Below are positions 1 through 7,523 of a DNA stretch of 17,496 nucleotides, in pieces. The notes under the pieces are model-generated. The model was not told where the DNA came from. It saw only the letters and a list, made by a program, of their open reading frames with translations, and made no database searches. The DNA is from Anaerolineae bacterium (GTDB lineage: Bacteria; Chloroflexota; Anaerolineae; Anaerolineales; E44-bin32): contig JAUVOZ010000021.1 in the NCBI GenBank assembly GCA_030598885.1, forward strand, positions 1 through 17,496. The letters run 5' to 3'. The translations under genes were made by a program, and so were the position numbers. How positions within the stretch are numbered: the stretch's first letter is position 1; every line of letters starts with the position of its first letter.

Positions 1-1
1 G

Positions 2-25
2 CAGATTGAGGTGAGTGAAGAATGA
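2..25 (+). CDS. rpmC: Probable C-terminal end of ribosomal protein L29 (partial)
   Basis: The frame reading QIEVSEE-stop ends at a TGA that overlaps the rpsQ start codon in an ATGA arrangement, the same junction seen between rpsQ and rplN. In bacterial S10 operons the gene directly before rpsQ is rpmC (L29), so this is inferred to be its last seven codons. Too little protein is visible to confirm the family from sequence alone. Confidence 0.4.
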   Translation, partial: QIEVSEE

Positions 26-333
26 GCGATAAAAGACGCCGGCTGACCGGTGTGGTTACCAAGACCAAGCTAACTAAGACGGTGACTGTCAGAGTGGATC
101 GGAGCTACCGCCATCCCCTGTATGGGAAGGTAATCCGAACTAGTAAGAAATACCTGGTCCACGATGAACTTGGTTGCCAACTTGGGGATAAGATTCAGAT
201 GGTAGAGAGCCGTCCCATATCAAAGAAAAAGCGATGGGTGGTCGAAACAATATTACATAGGGCGACCGAGGCTGAGGTAGCTACCAATGCAAGCGATGTG
301 GTGGAAGAGCCTATGGTGGAGACGGAAGAATGA
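22..333 (+). CDS. rpsQ: 30S ribosomal protein S17
   Basis: S17 is an OB-fold primary binder of 16S rRNA in the body of the small subunit. The 103-residue product opens with the family pattern RRLTGVVTKTKLTKTVTVRV and continues with the YRHPLYGK and SKKYLVHDE blocks. Bacterial S17 is usually about 80-90 residues; the excess is an acidic tail from about residue 80 (EAEVAT…VETEE), presumably disordered. The start has a GAGGTGA ribosome-binding site at 8-14. Its TGA stop overlaps the rplN ATG by four bases, so the two are probably translationally coupled. Confidence 0.97.
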   Translation: MSDKRRRLTGVVTKTKLTKTVTVRVDRSYRHPLYGKVIRTSKKYLVHDELGCQLGDKIQMVESRPISKKKRWVVETILHRATEAEVATNASDVVEEPMVETEE

Positions 334-701
334 TTCAGCAGGAAAGCCGTATCAAGGTTGCTGACAACACTGGTGGGCGTGAACTGCTGGTGATACGCGT
401 CTTGGGTGGTTCAAGACGACGATATGGTCGAGTGGGTGATATCGTCGTGGCCACAGTCAAATCCGCCACCCCACATAACGCAGTGAGTAAGAGCGACATC
501 GTCCGGGCGGTGATTGTACGAACGGCGAAAGAATATCGCCGGAGAGATGGCTCCTATATCCGCTTCGACGATAACGCGGCGGTGATTTTAGATACTGATG
601 GGGTGAATCCAAGAGGAACCCGGATCTTCGGTCCAGTTGCTCGCGAACTGCGCGAGAAAGGTTTCACCAAAATCGTGTCACTGGCACCGGAAGTGCTGTA
701 G
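330..701 (+). CDS. rplN: 50S ribosomal protein L14
   Basis: L14 is a beta-barrel 23S rRNA-binding protein at the subunit interface. The 123-residue product has near-standard length (about 122) and shows the family signatures: MIQQESRIKVADNTGGREL at the N-terminus, VGDIVVATVKSATPH in the middle, and NPRGTRIFGPVARELRE-KGFTKIVSLAPEVL at the C-terminus. The ATG overlaps the end of rpsQ (ATGA). Its TAG stop lies inside the AGGAGG ribosome-binding site of rplX, so the three genes are tightly packed. Confidence 0.98.
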   Translation: MIQQESRIKVADNTGGRELLVIRVLGGSRRRYGRVGDIVVATVKSATPHNAVSKSDIVRAVIVRTAKEYRRRDGSYIRFDDNAAVILDTDGVNPRGTRIFGPVARELREKGFTKIVSLAPEVL

Positions 702-714
702 GAGGCGAGGTAAG

Positions 715-1035
715 GTGAAAATCAAGCGGGGTGACACAGTGGAAGTGGTAAGCGGTCATGATAAGGGTCATCGGGGTGATGTGCTACGTGTTTCGCCCTC
801 GGAAAAGCGTTTGGTTGTCCAGGGGGCGAACATGCGCAAGAAACACCAACGTCAGGTTCAGGCTGGCGGTCGTACGATGAACCCTGGGATCATTCAATTC
901 GAGGCCCCGATCCATATTTCCAACGTGATGCTGGTCTGTCCAAAGTGCGACCAACCAGTGCGGGTGGGAATGTTGATGCAAGGGGACCAACGGCAGCGCG
1001 TTTGCAAGGGGTGTCAGGCACTTATCGACGCCTGA
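715..1035 (+). CDS. rplX: 50S ribosomal protein L24
   Basis: L24 is an early-assembly protein that binds the 5' end of 23S rRNA. I place the start at GTG 715 (MKIKRGDTVEVVSGHDKG), nine bases after AGGAGG at 700-705. An in-frame ATG at 637 would add 26 unrelated residues lying over rplN and is rejected. The 106-residue product has an N-terminal KOW motif (about 5-32) and the usual QGANMRKKH and GGRTMNPGII segments. A C-terminal CxxC…CxxC zinc ribbon (C75, C78, C97, C100) is present, as in many bacterial L24 proteins. Confidence 0.97.
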   Translation: MKIKRGDTVEVVSGHDKGHRGDVLRVSPSEKRLVVQGANMRKKHQRQVQAGGRTMNPGIIQFEAPIHISNVMLVCPKCDQPVRVGMLMQGDQRQRVCKGCQALIDA

Positions 1036-1057
1036 TCATGGATGGAGTGTAGACGGG

Positions 1058-1615
1058 ATGGCACATCATTTATTTGAACGCTATCAAAAGGAAGTCGTTA
1101 CGACGATGATGAAGGATTTTAGTTTGGGGAACCCCATGCAGGTTCCACGTATCGAGAAAATCGTGGTGAATGTCGGCGTTGGCGAGGCGATCGATAATGC
1201 TAAAGCCCTCGACGCTGCGGTGGGAGATGTAATGACCATCACCGGACAGAAACCAATAGTAACCAAGGCTCGCAAGAGCATCGCCACCTACAAGCTGAGG
1301 GAAGGACGATCGATCGGGGTCAAAGTCACTTTGCGAGGGGAACGGATGTGGTCGTTCTTGGATAGGTTGATCAATGTTGCCTTGCCTCGAACGAGGGACT
1401 TCAGAGGGATTTCGCCTAACAGCTTTGATGGTCGCGGCAACTACACTCTCGGTATTGGTGAGCAATTAATCTTTCCGGAGATCGACTACGACAAAATCGA
1501 CAAGATACGGGGTTTTGAGTTGACCATCGTGAATACCGCGCCGAATGATGAGCAAGGACGTCGTCTACTTGAACTGCTGGGGATGCCCTTTGGGAGAGGC
1601 GATCTGTATGGCTAA
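1058..1615 (+). CDS. rplE: 50S ribosomal protein L5
   Basis: L5 binds 5S rRNA in the central protuberance and contacts P-site tRNA. The 185-residue product has the expected length and conserved blocks: RIEKIVVNVGVGEA (about 31-44), ITGQKPIVTKARKSIATYKLREG (about 61-83), the RTRDFRGISPNSFDGRGNY loop (about 111-129), and IFPEIDYDKID before a conserved C-terminus ending in LLELLGMPF. Only a weak ACGGGA precedes the ATG at 1058. The C-terminal coding region overlaps the start of rpsZ by eight bases. Confidence 0.98.
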   Translation: MAHHLFERYQKEVVTTMMKDFSLGNPMQVPRIEKIVVNVGVGEAIDNAKALDAAVGDVMTITGQKPIVTKARKSIATYKLREGRSIGVKVTLRGERMWSFLDRLINVALPRTRDFRGISPNSFDGRGNYTLGIGEQLIFPEIDYDKIDKIRGFELTIVNTAPNDEQGRRLLELLGMPFGRGDLYG

Positions 1616-1790
1616 GACGTGTATGCCGATTCGAGAGACTCGTCGTAAATATAAGGTCCGAGAGCGGAACCGTTGCCGAATCTGTGGGCGGCCACGTGGT
1701 TATTATCGCCGCTTCCAGCTGTGCCGCATATGCCTCAGGGAACTTGCGCTTGAAGGTAAGATCCCTGGCTTGGTGAAATCGTCCTGGTAA
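1608..1790 (+). CDS. rpsZ: 30S ribosomal protein S14, zinc-binding (type Z)
   Basis: S14 sits in the 30S head. The start is ATG 1608 (MAKTCMPIRETRRKYKVRER), overlapping rplE by eight bases; an in-frame upstream ATG at 1545 only adds sequence that belongs to rplE in another frame. The 60-residue product is the short zinc-containing form, with CRIC-x12-CRIC (C23, C26, C39, C42) and the ending LALEGKIPGLVKSSW. The zinc-free form is about 100 residues and lacks these cysteines. The ribosome-binding site GGGAGAGG lies within rplE at 1592-1599. Confidence 0.98.
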   Translation: MAKTCMPIRETRRKYKVRERNRCRICGRPRGYYRRFQLCRICLRELALEGKIPGLVKSSW

Positions 1791-1812
1791 AGAAGGAACC
1801 GGAGAAAGTGTA

Positions 1813-2226
1813 ATGAGTGTATCTGACCCGATAGCCGATATGTTGACCCGGATTCGTAATGCCCTGATGGTAGGCCATCAAACAGTCTCGGTGCCAAGCT
1901 CCAAGATTAAGGTGGCTGTTGCCCACATCCTTGAACAGGAAGGCTTCATTGAGGGTTTTGGAGAAAGTCAGGTGGAGGGAAAACCCCATCGGACACTTCG
2001 TATTCAATTGAAATATGTCGGCGAGCGACGAGAACGACGACCGGTGATGAGTAGTGTGAGGCGTATCAGCCGCCCTGGCCGTCGCGTCTATGTTGGAAAA
2101 CGTGAAATCCCTTGGGTACAATCGGGGATCGGCGTAGCCATCCTTTCAACTCCTAAAGGAGTGATGAGTGGAGTGCGCGCTCGACAATTAGGTGTGGGTG
2201 GTGAAGTACTCTGCGAGGTATGGTAA
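1813..2226 (+). CDS. rpsH: 30S ribosomal protein S8
   Basis: S8 binds the central domain of 16S rRNA; in E. coli it also represses the spc operon through a mimic in the rplE mRNA, though no such site was recognised here. The 137-residue product (family about 130) starts MSVSDPIADMLTRIRNALM. It shows the C-terminal GRRVYVGKREIPWVQSGIGV and ILSTPKGVMS blocks and ends VGGEVLCEVW, all diagnostic. The ATG follows a purine-rich GGAGAAAG ribosome-binding site. An 87-base non-coding spacer separates it from rplF, longer than most junctions in this cluster. Confidence 0.98.
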   Translation: MSVSDPIADMLTRIRNALMVGHQTVSVPSSKIKVAVAHILEQEGFIEGFGESQVEGKPHRTLRIQLKYVGERRERRPVMSSVRRISRPGRRVYVGKREIPWVQSGIGVAILSTPKGVMSGVRARQLGVGGEVLCEVW

Positions 2227-2313
2227 GTGGAACTTATTGGATACTGGCTGAACGACGACCGGATCAGTCCAGATTTTATTTGTACTGTTGGTCAGCTTTA
2301 ACAGGAGGACAAT

Positions 2314-2859
2314 GTGTCGAGAATAGGGCGCATGCCCGTGGTTTTACCCGATGGTGTGCAGGTTGATGTCGAGGGGGCACATGTGCGGGTAAAAGGCCCT
2401 AAAGGTGAACTAGAACGTGATTTCCGACCTGAAATGTCCATCACTCTGAAGGATGATGTTATCACTGTGGAACGTCCCTCAGATGCGCCGCAGATGCGAG
2501 CTCTGCATGGCCTGACCCGGGCGTTGCTGAACAACATGGTCTTGGGTGTCAGTCAGGGCTTTGAGAAAACACTTCAGATCGAAGGTGTTGGTTACCGACC
2601 GGAGATGGATGGTAATCAATTAGTGCTGCATTTGGGTTTTTCCCACCTTGTGCACGTAGACGCACCGCCGGGGATCGTTTTTGATATTGACACCCGCGCT
2701 AGGTTAATTAAGATACAGGGTATAGATAAGGAATTAGTTGGTCGGGTAGCAGCCGACATCCGTAAGATCCGACCTCCAGAGCCCTATAAGGGTAAAGGTA
2801 TTCGTTACTTGGGTGAATATGTGCGCCGCAAAGCCGGTAAAGCGGGTAAGGTAACCTAA
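2314..2859 (+). CDS. rplF: 50S ribosomal protein L6
   Basis: L6 binds 23S rRNA near the sarcin-ricin loop and the factor-binding site. The start is GTG 2314 (MSRIGRMPVVLPDGVQV), five bases after AGGAGG at 2303-2308; the ATG at 2312 is out of frame. The 181-residue product has the two L6 domains: N-terminal about 1-80 with VKGPKGELERDF, and C-terminal about 85-175 with GVGYRPEMDGNQL and the conserved RPPEPYKGKGIRYLGEYVRRKAGK ending. Length matches the family (about 177-180). Confidence 0.98.
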   Translation: MSRIGRMPVVLPDGVQVDVEGAHVRVKGPKGELERDFRPEMSITLKDDVITVERPSDAPQMRALHGLTRALLNNMVLGVSQGFEKTLQIEGVGYRPEMDGNQLVLHLGFSHLVHVDAPPGIVFDIDTRARLIKIQGIDKELVGRVAADIRKIRPPEPYKGKGIRYLGEYVRRKAGKAGKVT

Positions 2860-2861
2860 CG

Positions 2862-3227
2862 ATGGCGAAACAGACGCGAGAAGCAATGAGGAAGCGCCGC
2901 CATATCCGCGTGCGCAAGAAACTAACCGGAACAAAGGAGCGACCGCGCCTGAATGTATATCGGAGCTTGGCTCAGATTTATGTTCAAGTGATCGATGATA
3001 ATGCCGGTCAAACGCTAACCTCTGCTTCAACCCTAGACCCCGAGGTCAAACCTCGGCTTGAAGGGCTGAACAAGACCGAACAAGCAAAGATTGTTGGAAC
3101 TGTCATCGGCGAGCGCGCGGTGGCCAAAGGGGTGAAGCGAGTTGTTTTCGACCGTGGTGGTTATCGATTCCATGGTCGGGTAAAGGCTTTAGCTGAAGCC
3201 GCACGTGAAGCAGGACTGAAGTTCTAG
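2862..3227 (+). CDS. rplR: 50S ribosomal protein L18
   Basis: L18 binds 5S rRNA together with L5 in the central protuberance. The 121-residue product has standard length, a basic N-terminus (RKRRHIRVRKKLTGTKERPRLNVYRS), and the conserved IYVQVIDD, GTVIGERAVAKGV, VVFDRGGYRFHGRVKALAEAAREAGL segments. The ATG follows the rplF stop by two bases, so coupling with rplF is likely. A 100-base non-coding spacer follows before rpsE. Confidence 0.98.
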   Translation: MAKQTREAMRKRRHIRVRKKLTGTKERPRLNVYRSLAQIYVQVIDDNAGQTLTSASTLDPEVKPRLEGLNKTEQAKIVGTVIGERAVAKGVKRVVFDRGGYRFHGRVKALAEAAREAGLKF

Positions 3228-3327
3228 CTGTCTACTGAACGGAAGGATTGTTCGTGCATTTGGTGTCGATGATGAAAGAGTTGCGTTCAACGTAGCTCAT
3301 TGTTAGGTCCGAAGGGAGAACATTGAA

Positions 3328-3861
3328 GTGAGACGAAATTTCCGAAGCCAAAAAGATAGGGATGAGCTGGACGAACGAGTAATCGACATCTCCCGGGTAG
3401 CCAAGGTCGTCAAAGGCGGTCGTCGATTTGCCTTCCGGGTAACGGTGGTTGTGGGTGACAATCACGGTAAGGTGGGTCTTGGCATAGGTAAAGCCCGCGG
3501 CGTTCCGGATGCAATCCGTAAAGCCGCTGAGCGTGCCCGTAAAGATATGCATAAAATTCCACTGGTGGGTACAACCATCCCTCATGAGATATTTTCAAAG
3601 CACGGTGGGGCAAAGGTGTTGTTGAGGCCGGCCTCGCCGGGTACTGGGGTGATCGCTGGGGGAGGTGTGCGAGCTGTGTTGGAAGCAGCTGGCGTGCGCA
3701 ATATCCTGACCAAGTCATTGGGTAGCGCCAATGTCTTAAATGTAGCTCAGGCTACAATTAAGGGTTTAAGACAGCTCAAACAAGTGGAAGTTGAGGCGGC
3801 TAACCGGGGGAAGGACCCCAAACATCTGATACCGTTCTGGGAGCGAAAACGCGATGGCTAA
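3328..3861 (+). CDS. rpsE: 30S ribosomal protein S5
   Basis: S5 works with S4 in decoding accuracy and mRNA unwinding at the entry channel. The start is GTG 3328 (MRRNFRSQKDRDELDERVID) after a GAAGGGAG ribosome-binding site at 3311-3318. The 177-residue product has the N-terminal double-stranded-RNA-binding fold (VAKVVKGGRRFAFRVTVVVGD, about 27-47; GLGIGKARGVPDAIRKA) and the C-terminal S5 domain (LLRPASPGTGVIAGGGVRAVLEAAGV, NILTKSLGSANVLNV). The 3' end overlaps rpmD by eight bases. Confidence 0.98.
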   Translation: MRRNFRSQKDRDELDERVIDISRVAKVVKGGRRFAFRVTVVVGDNHGKVGLGIGKARGVPDAIRKAAERARKDMHKIPLVGTTIPHEIFSKHGGAKVLLRPASPGTGVIAGGGVRAVLEAAGVRNILTKSLGSANVLNVAQATIKGLRQLKQVEVEAANRGKDPKHLIPFWERKRDG

Positions 3862-4051
3862 GCGGACAGCCAAGAAGAAAACCCTGCGCATTACTCTCGT
3901 ACGCAGCCCGATCGGTTACTCTAAGCGACAGAAACGTACTGTCCGCGCCCTCGGTTTACGTCGAGTACATCATACCGTTGAACAAGTCGACAACGCTGCA
4001 GTGAGGGGGATGATTGCCAGGGTGAGCCATCTGGTGAAGTTAGAGGAGTGA
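3854..4051 (+). CDS. rpmD: 50S ribosomal protein L30
   Basis: This small 65-residue product has the L30 core LRITLVRSPIGYSKRQKRTVRALGLRR, a ferredoxin-like 23S rRNA-binding fold, and ends with a short helix (VRGMIARVSHLVKLEE). The lysine-rich first nine residues make it slightly longer than the usual 58-60. The ATG lies within the last codons of rpsE (GCGATGGCTAAG), so translation is probably coupled. The position between rpsE and rplO is the canonical one. Confidence 0.97.
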   Translation: MAKRTAKKKTLRITLVRSPIGYSKRQKRTVRALGLRRVHHTVEQVDNAAVRGMIARVSHLVKLEE

Positions 4052-4058
4052 ATCAGCG

Positions 4059-4508
4059 ATGAAGCTTCATGATCTTAAACCCCGAGCTGGGGCGACCAAG
4101 CATCGCAAACGTGTTGGCCGAGGTATTGCTGCTGGCCAGGGCAAGACTGCTGGCCGCGGCACTAAGGGCCAGGGCGCTCGTGCAGGTTCGGGTGGCAAGC
4201 TCCATCGTCAGGGCGGTAACCTGCCCTATTTCCGACGACTACCATTCAAGCGTGGCTTCACCAATTTCCGCCGGGTGACATGGAACGAAATCAACCTGGA
4301 TCGGCTTGAAGAGTTTGATGCTGAAGTAGAAGTAACGCCGGAAAGCCTGATCAAGGCTGGGCTGGTACGCAACCTACGCAACCCAGTGGTGCTGCTCGGG
4401 CGGGGTGAGGTTTCTACGCCACTCAAAGTACGCTTGCATCGGGTCAGTCACAGTGCCCGGGCTAAGATCGAGGCTGCTGGGGGTACGGTGGAGATTATCG
4501 ACCGATGA
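4059..4508 (+). CDS. rplO: 50S ribosomal protein L15
   Basis: L15 is a late-assembling 23S rRNA-binding protein with a long glycine- and arginine-rich N-terminal extension that threads into the subunit. The 149-residue product starts MKLHDLKPRAGATKHRKRVGRGIA and contains GKTAGRGTKGQGARAG (about 29-44) and RQGGNLPYFRRLPFKRGF (about 50-67), followed by the globular C-terminal domain ending SARAKIEAAGGTVEIIDR. It lies directly before secY, as in most bacteria. Confidence 0.98.
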   Translation: MKLHDLKPRAGATKHRKRVGRGIAAGQGKTAGRGTKGQGARAGSGGKLHRQGGNLPYFRRLPFKRGFTNFRRVTWNEINLDRLEEFDAEVEVTPESLIKAGLVRNLRNPVVLLGRGEVSTPLKVRLHRVSHSARAKIEAAGGTVEIIDR

Positions 4509-4539
4509 GGATGGCTCCGGAACCCGAAGGGAGCTTAAA

Positions 4540-5874
4540 ATGAAACGCTCTGCATGGCGATTTTTATTTATTTCAACCGATATTCGTAACCGGTTGCTGA
4601 TCTCTGTTGGCTTGCTGGTGATCTATCGATTCGTCGCCCATGTACCCGTTCCGGGTGTAAATCGTGAGGCTATTGCCGGGGTTCTTGGTGGTCAGGGCCA
4701 GACGCTATTCGGTTTGCTGGATCTGCTCTCGGGGGGGACGGTGTCGAATTTCTCTGTACTGGCAATGGGTGTCTATCCGTACATCACAGCTCAGATTATC
4801 CTCCAATTGTTGGTACCGATCATCCCAGCCTTGCAGCGACGAATGGATGATGATCCTCGAGAGGCTCGCAAGTGGCAGGAGAAATGGACCTATTACCTCG
4901 CAGTCCCCATGGCGGCATTGAATGCAGTGGGTCAGATCCGTCTCTTTCAACAATACGCCAGTGGCCAAGGTCCTGATGTCTTGAACTACCAACTGGGTTT
5001 TAATTTAGAAACGTTCACCACCCTTCTGACGATGACCGCCGGCACGATGTTCGCCATTTGGATGGGTGAATTGATTTCGGAGTACGGCATCCGCAACCAG
5101 GGTTTGTCGCTGATCATCTTCGCCGGGATTGTATCCCGTATTCCATCCAACTTGGGGCGAATCTTGATGGATCAGCAGCAAGCCGGATCGCTGCTGGTCT
5201 TCGTCTTACTGATCATGGTCCTCACAATCTTCGCCATCGTATTCGTTCAGGAAGGTCGTCGGAACGTGCCGGTGATGTATCCTGGTCGGCGGGTTGGGCA
5301 CCGGATGTCCATGCCGGTCAAGGGGAAATTACCGTTGATGGTCAACATGGCTGGCATGATCCCCCTCATTTTCGCCCAATCCCTCCTAACTTTTCCGGCG
5401 GTGTTGGCGCAATTCTTCATTGGCTCCACCAACGCTACAGTGCAGAATATCGCTATCTGGCTGCAAAGGACTTTTGGTGGGATCAGTAGCACCTATTGGG
5501 TATTGTATTTTCTGATGGTGGTGGGCTTCACTTTCTTTTATACTGATGTCTTATTCGGCCAACAGAACTACGGGGAAAACCTGAAACGTTCAGGTGCGCA
5601 GGTTCCTGGGGTGACCAAAGGGGTGGCGACCCAGCGCTACCTGACCCGGGTGCTGCGGCGCATCACCTTTCCCGGAGCGGTTTTCCTGGGAATTGTAGCT
5701 GTGACGCCTTTCTTGGTTGGACTTATCTGGCCAGTAGGAGGATCGAACACTGGGTTGTTACTGGTTTCATCATCTGGTTTGCTGATCGTGGTTGGCGTGA
5801 TCCGCGATGTATATCGCTCGATAGAGGCTGAACTCAAGCTGCGTGGCTATGACCAAGCTTTGTTGGTCCGCTAA
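4540..5874 (+). CDS. secY: Protein translocase subunit SecY
   Basis: SecY is the channel subunit of the SecYEG translocon in the cytoplasmic membrane. The start is ATG 4540 (MKRSAWRFLFISTDIRNRLL), six bases after GAAGGGAG at 4525-4532; an in-frame ATG at 4405 lies inside rplO and is rejected. The 444-residue product has about ten hydrophobic segments. The plug/TM2 region is LLDLLSGGTVSNFSVLAMGV with PYITAQIILQLL after it. Cytoplasmic loops contain QEGRRNVPVMYPGR and KRSGAQVPGVTKG, both typical. Length is normal for the family, and placement after rplO is standard for the spc operon. Confidence 0.98.
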   Translation: MKRSAWRFLFISTDIRNRLLISVGLLVIYRFVAHVPVPGVNREAIAGVLGGQGQTLFGLLDLLSGGTVSNFSVLAMGVYPYITAQIILQLLVPIIPALQRRMDDDPREARKWQEKWTYYLAVPMAALNAVGQIRLFQQYASGQGPDVLNYQLGFNLETFTTLLTMTAGTMFAIWMGELISEYGIRNQGLSLIIFAGIVSRIPSNLGRILMDQQQAGSLLVFVLLIMVLTIFAIVFVQEGRRNVPVMYPGRRVGHRMSMPVKGKLPLMVNMAGMIPLIFAQSLLTFPAVLAQFFIGSTNATVQNIAIWLQRTFGGISSTYWVLYFLMVVGFTFFYTDVLFGQQNYGENLKRSGAQVPGVTKGVATQRYLTRVLRRITFPGAVFLGIVAVTPFLVGLIWPVGGSNTGLLLVSSSGLLIVVGVIRDVYRSIEAELKLRGYDQALLVR

Positions 5875-5886
5875 GCAGGAAGGTTG

Positions 5887-6549
5887 ATGTCGGTCTATCT
5901 CGTGCTCTTGGGCGCACCGGGTGCAGGAAAGGGAACCCAGGCCAAACACCTGATGGAGGCTTTGAGCCTACCGCACATCTCGAGCGGGAACATCTTCCGC
6001 GAGAACCTTAATAAACAAACCGAATTAGGAAAGTTGGCTCAGACATTTATCTCTGATGGGCAGTTGGTACCCGACGATGTGACTATCGCCATGATCCGGG
6101 AGCGGCTTGAACAGGATGACTGCACTATGGGTGCAATGTTGGATGGTTTCCCGCGCACCCCGACCCAGGCTGAAGCCTTGGACGTCATCTTGGCGGATCT
6201 GGGTGGCGAATTGGATGCAGTTTTATACATCAAGGTGACTCAGGAGATCTTAGTCCGTAGGTTATCAGGCCGTTGGATGTGCCGAGCGGCGGGTCATGTT
6301 TTTCATGATGAGTTCAATCCGCCACTCGTTCCAGGTGTGTGCGATTACGATGGATCAGAGCTATACCAACGGGATGACGATCGTGCGGAGACCGTTGCTG
6401 AGCGCATCCGGGTTTATATCAATCAGACAGCTCCTCTTATCGATTACTATCGCCAGCGTGGTTTGCTGGTGGAGGTAGACGGCGACCAATCGATTGAGGC
6501 TGTTGCCGATACTCTGATGGCTGCCTTGCCAGAAGGAGCGGTTCAGTGA
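5887..6549 (+). CDS. adk: Adenylate kinase
   Basis: Adenylate kinase interconverts ATP + AMP and 2 ADP in the cytoplasm. The 220-residue product has the P-loop GAPGAGKGT (9-17), the AMP-binding segment ISSGNIFRE (31-39), DGFPRT (86-91), and the long LID form of bacterial enzymes (about 125-165, ending YQRDDD). In zinc-binding LIDs the ligands are Cys-x2-Cys…Cys-x2-Cys/Asp. Here C132, C152 and D155 remain but the second position is Ala135 (CRAAGH), so the zinc site looks incomplete. I chose ATG 5887, six bases after AGGA in AGGAAGG; TTG 5884 is the alternative. Confidence 0.97.
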   Translation: MSVYLVLLGAPGAGKGTQAKHLMEALSLPHISSGNIFRENLNKQTELGKLAQTFISDGQLVPDDVTIAMIRERLEQDDCTMGAMLDGFPRTPTQAEALDVILADLGGELDAVLYIKVTQEILVRRLSGRWMCRAAGHVFHDEFNPPLVPGVCDYDGSELYQRDDDRAETVAERIRVYINQTAPLIDYYRQRGLLVEVDGDQSIEAVADTLMAALPEGAVQ

Positions 6550-7388
6550 CCTGGCGCCGTGGAGTGGTGATCAAGAGCGAACGCGAATTGGAGCTGATGC
6601 GTGAAGCAGGACGGATCAACGCCCGTGCGTTGGCTGCTGCGGTATCGGTAGTTCGACCCGGAGTTACGACAGCCGAGATCGATGCTGCTGCTACAGAGGT
6701 GCTCGGTAAACACGGTGCTCAATCGGCTTTCTTAGGCTATCCTGGGCCGTACCCTTTTCCAGCGGCGACCACTGTGAGTGTAAACGATGAGCTGGTGCAT
6801 GGCATTCCCAGCGGGCGGCGTTTGAAGGAAGGAGACATCGTCAGCGTTGACTGCGGATCGGTGGTTGAGGGCTTCGTTGCAGATTCTGCTTTGACAGTAG
6901 GGGTGGGCGAGATTTCGCTAGAAGCTCAGCGTTTGATCGACGTAACTCAGCAGGCGCTTTTTGCTTGCATCGCAAAGATGCTCGTCGGTAATCGGACAGG
7001 TGATCTCTCGGCCGCCATCCAAGGCTACGTCGAGCAACATGGGTACAATGTCGTGCGGGAATATACCAGCCATGGTGTTGGACGCAATATGCACGAGGAT
7101 CCGCAGGTGCCTAACTATGGCCAAGCTGGGAAAGGGATGCCGCTCAGGGTGGGAATGACTATTGCACTTGAACCCATGGTGCTATCTGGTGGTCCGGAAA
7201 CCCGTATACTGGAGGATCAGTGGACGGTCGCCTCGCGAGACGGGCAACTGACGGCTCACTTTGAGCACTCAGTGGCGGTGACCCCAAACGCCCCGTGGGT
7301 GCTCACGACTCTGGACGATGGACTAGACGAAGGAATTCTGTTCCGTTATAATCAATACTTTGCGGGTCAAGTGTATCCAGTTATCTAG
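6546..7388 (+). CDS. map: Type I methionine aminopeptidase
   Basis: This enzyme removes the initiator methionine from nascent proteins. The 280-residue product has the pita-bread fold signatures and all five metal ligands: D102 (VDCGS), D113 (ADSALTV), H176 (SHGVGRNMHEDP), E209 (ALEPM) and E240 (HFEHSVAV). H85 (HGIPS) is the usual substrate-contacting histidine. The start is GTG 6546, overlapping the adk stop as GTGA, with AAGGAG at 6533-6538. Typical type I enzymes end shortly after the …VLT motif; here about 26 residues (TLDDGLDEG…YPVI) follow it. infA does not follow, which is unusual. Confidence 0.96.
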   Translation: MTWRRGVVIKSERELELMREAGRINARALAAAVSVVRPGVTTAEIDAAATEVLGKHGAQSAFLGYPGPYPFPAATTVSVNDELVHGIPSGRRLKEGDIVSVDCGSVVEGFVADSALTVGVGEISLEAQRLIDVTQQALFACIAKMLVGNRTGDLSAAIQGYVEQHGYNVVREYTSHGVGRNMHEDPQVPNYGQAGKGMPLRVGMTIALEPMVLSGGPETRILEDQWTVASRDGQLTAHFEHSVAVTPNAPWVLTTLDDGLDEGILFRYNQYFAGQVYPVI

Positions 7389-7405
7389 TAAAGAGGTTGA
7401 TGACC

Positions 7406-7519
7406 ATGAAAGTTTCCTCCTCAGTTCGCAAGCGCTGTCCAAAATGTAAGATTGTCCGGCGGCGGGGAAAAGTATTCGTAATATGTGAAAACCCGCGTCA
7501 TAAACAACGACAAGGATAA
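7406..7519 (+). CDS. rpmJ: 50S ribosomal protein L36, zinc-binding
   Basis: The reading frame encodes a 37-residue protein, MKVSSSVRKRCPKCKIVRRR followed by GKVFVICENPRHKQRQG. L36 has a zinc ribbon with Cys-x2-Cys-x12-Cys-x4-His; here C11, C14, C27 and H32 match exactly. I chose ATG 7406, nine bases after AGAGG at 7392-7396; the in-frame ATG at 7400 is too close to that site. The gene lies 17 bases after map and four bases before rpsM, whose AAGGA ribosome-binding site is in its last codons. Confidence 0.97.
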   Translation: MKVSSSVRKRCPKCKIVRRRGKVFVICENPRHKQRQG

Positions 7520-7523
7520 GCAA

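Noticed and set aside
637..714. Upstream ATG for rplX
   Set aside because: It adds 26 residues unlike L24 and lies wholly over rplN; GTG 715 has a strong AGGAGG and matches the family N-terminus.
1070..1465. Long minus-strand frames opposite ribosomal genes, such as this 131-codon one over rplE
   Set aside because: They lie entirely antisense to well-conserved genes and have no family features or ribosome-binding sites.
2227..2313. Spacer rpsH-rplF as a regulatory leader
   Set aside because: Apart from the rplF ribosome-binding site no strong hairpin, promoter or short gene was seen.
3228..3327. Spacer rplR-rpsE as a small gene or leader
   Set aside because: No frame with a ribosome-binding site and no convincing inverted repeat was found.
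4405..4539. Upstream ATG for secY
   Set aside because: The added 45 residues are a shadow of rplO; ATG 4540 has a ribosome-binding site and gives the normal SecY N-terminus.
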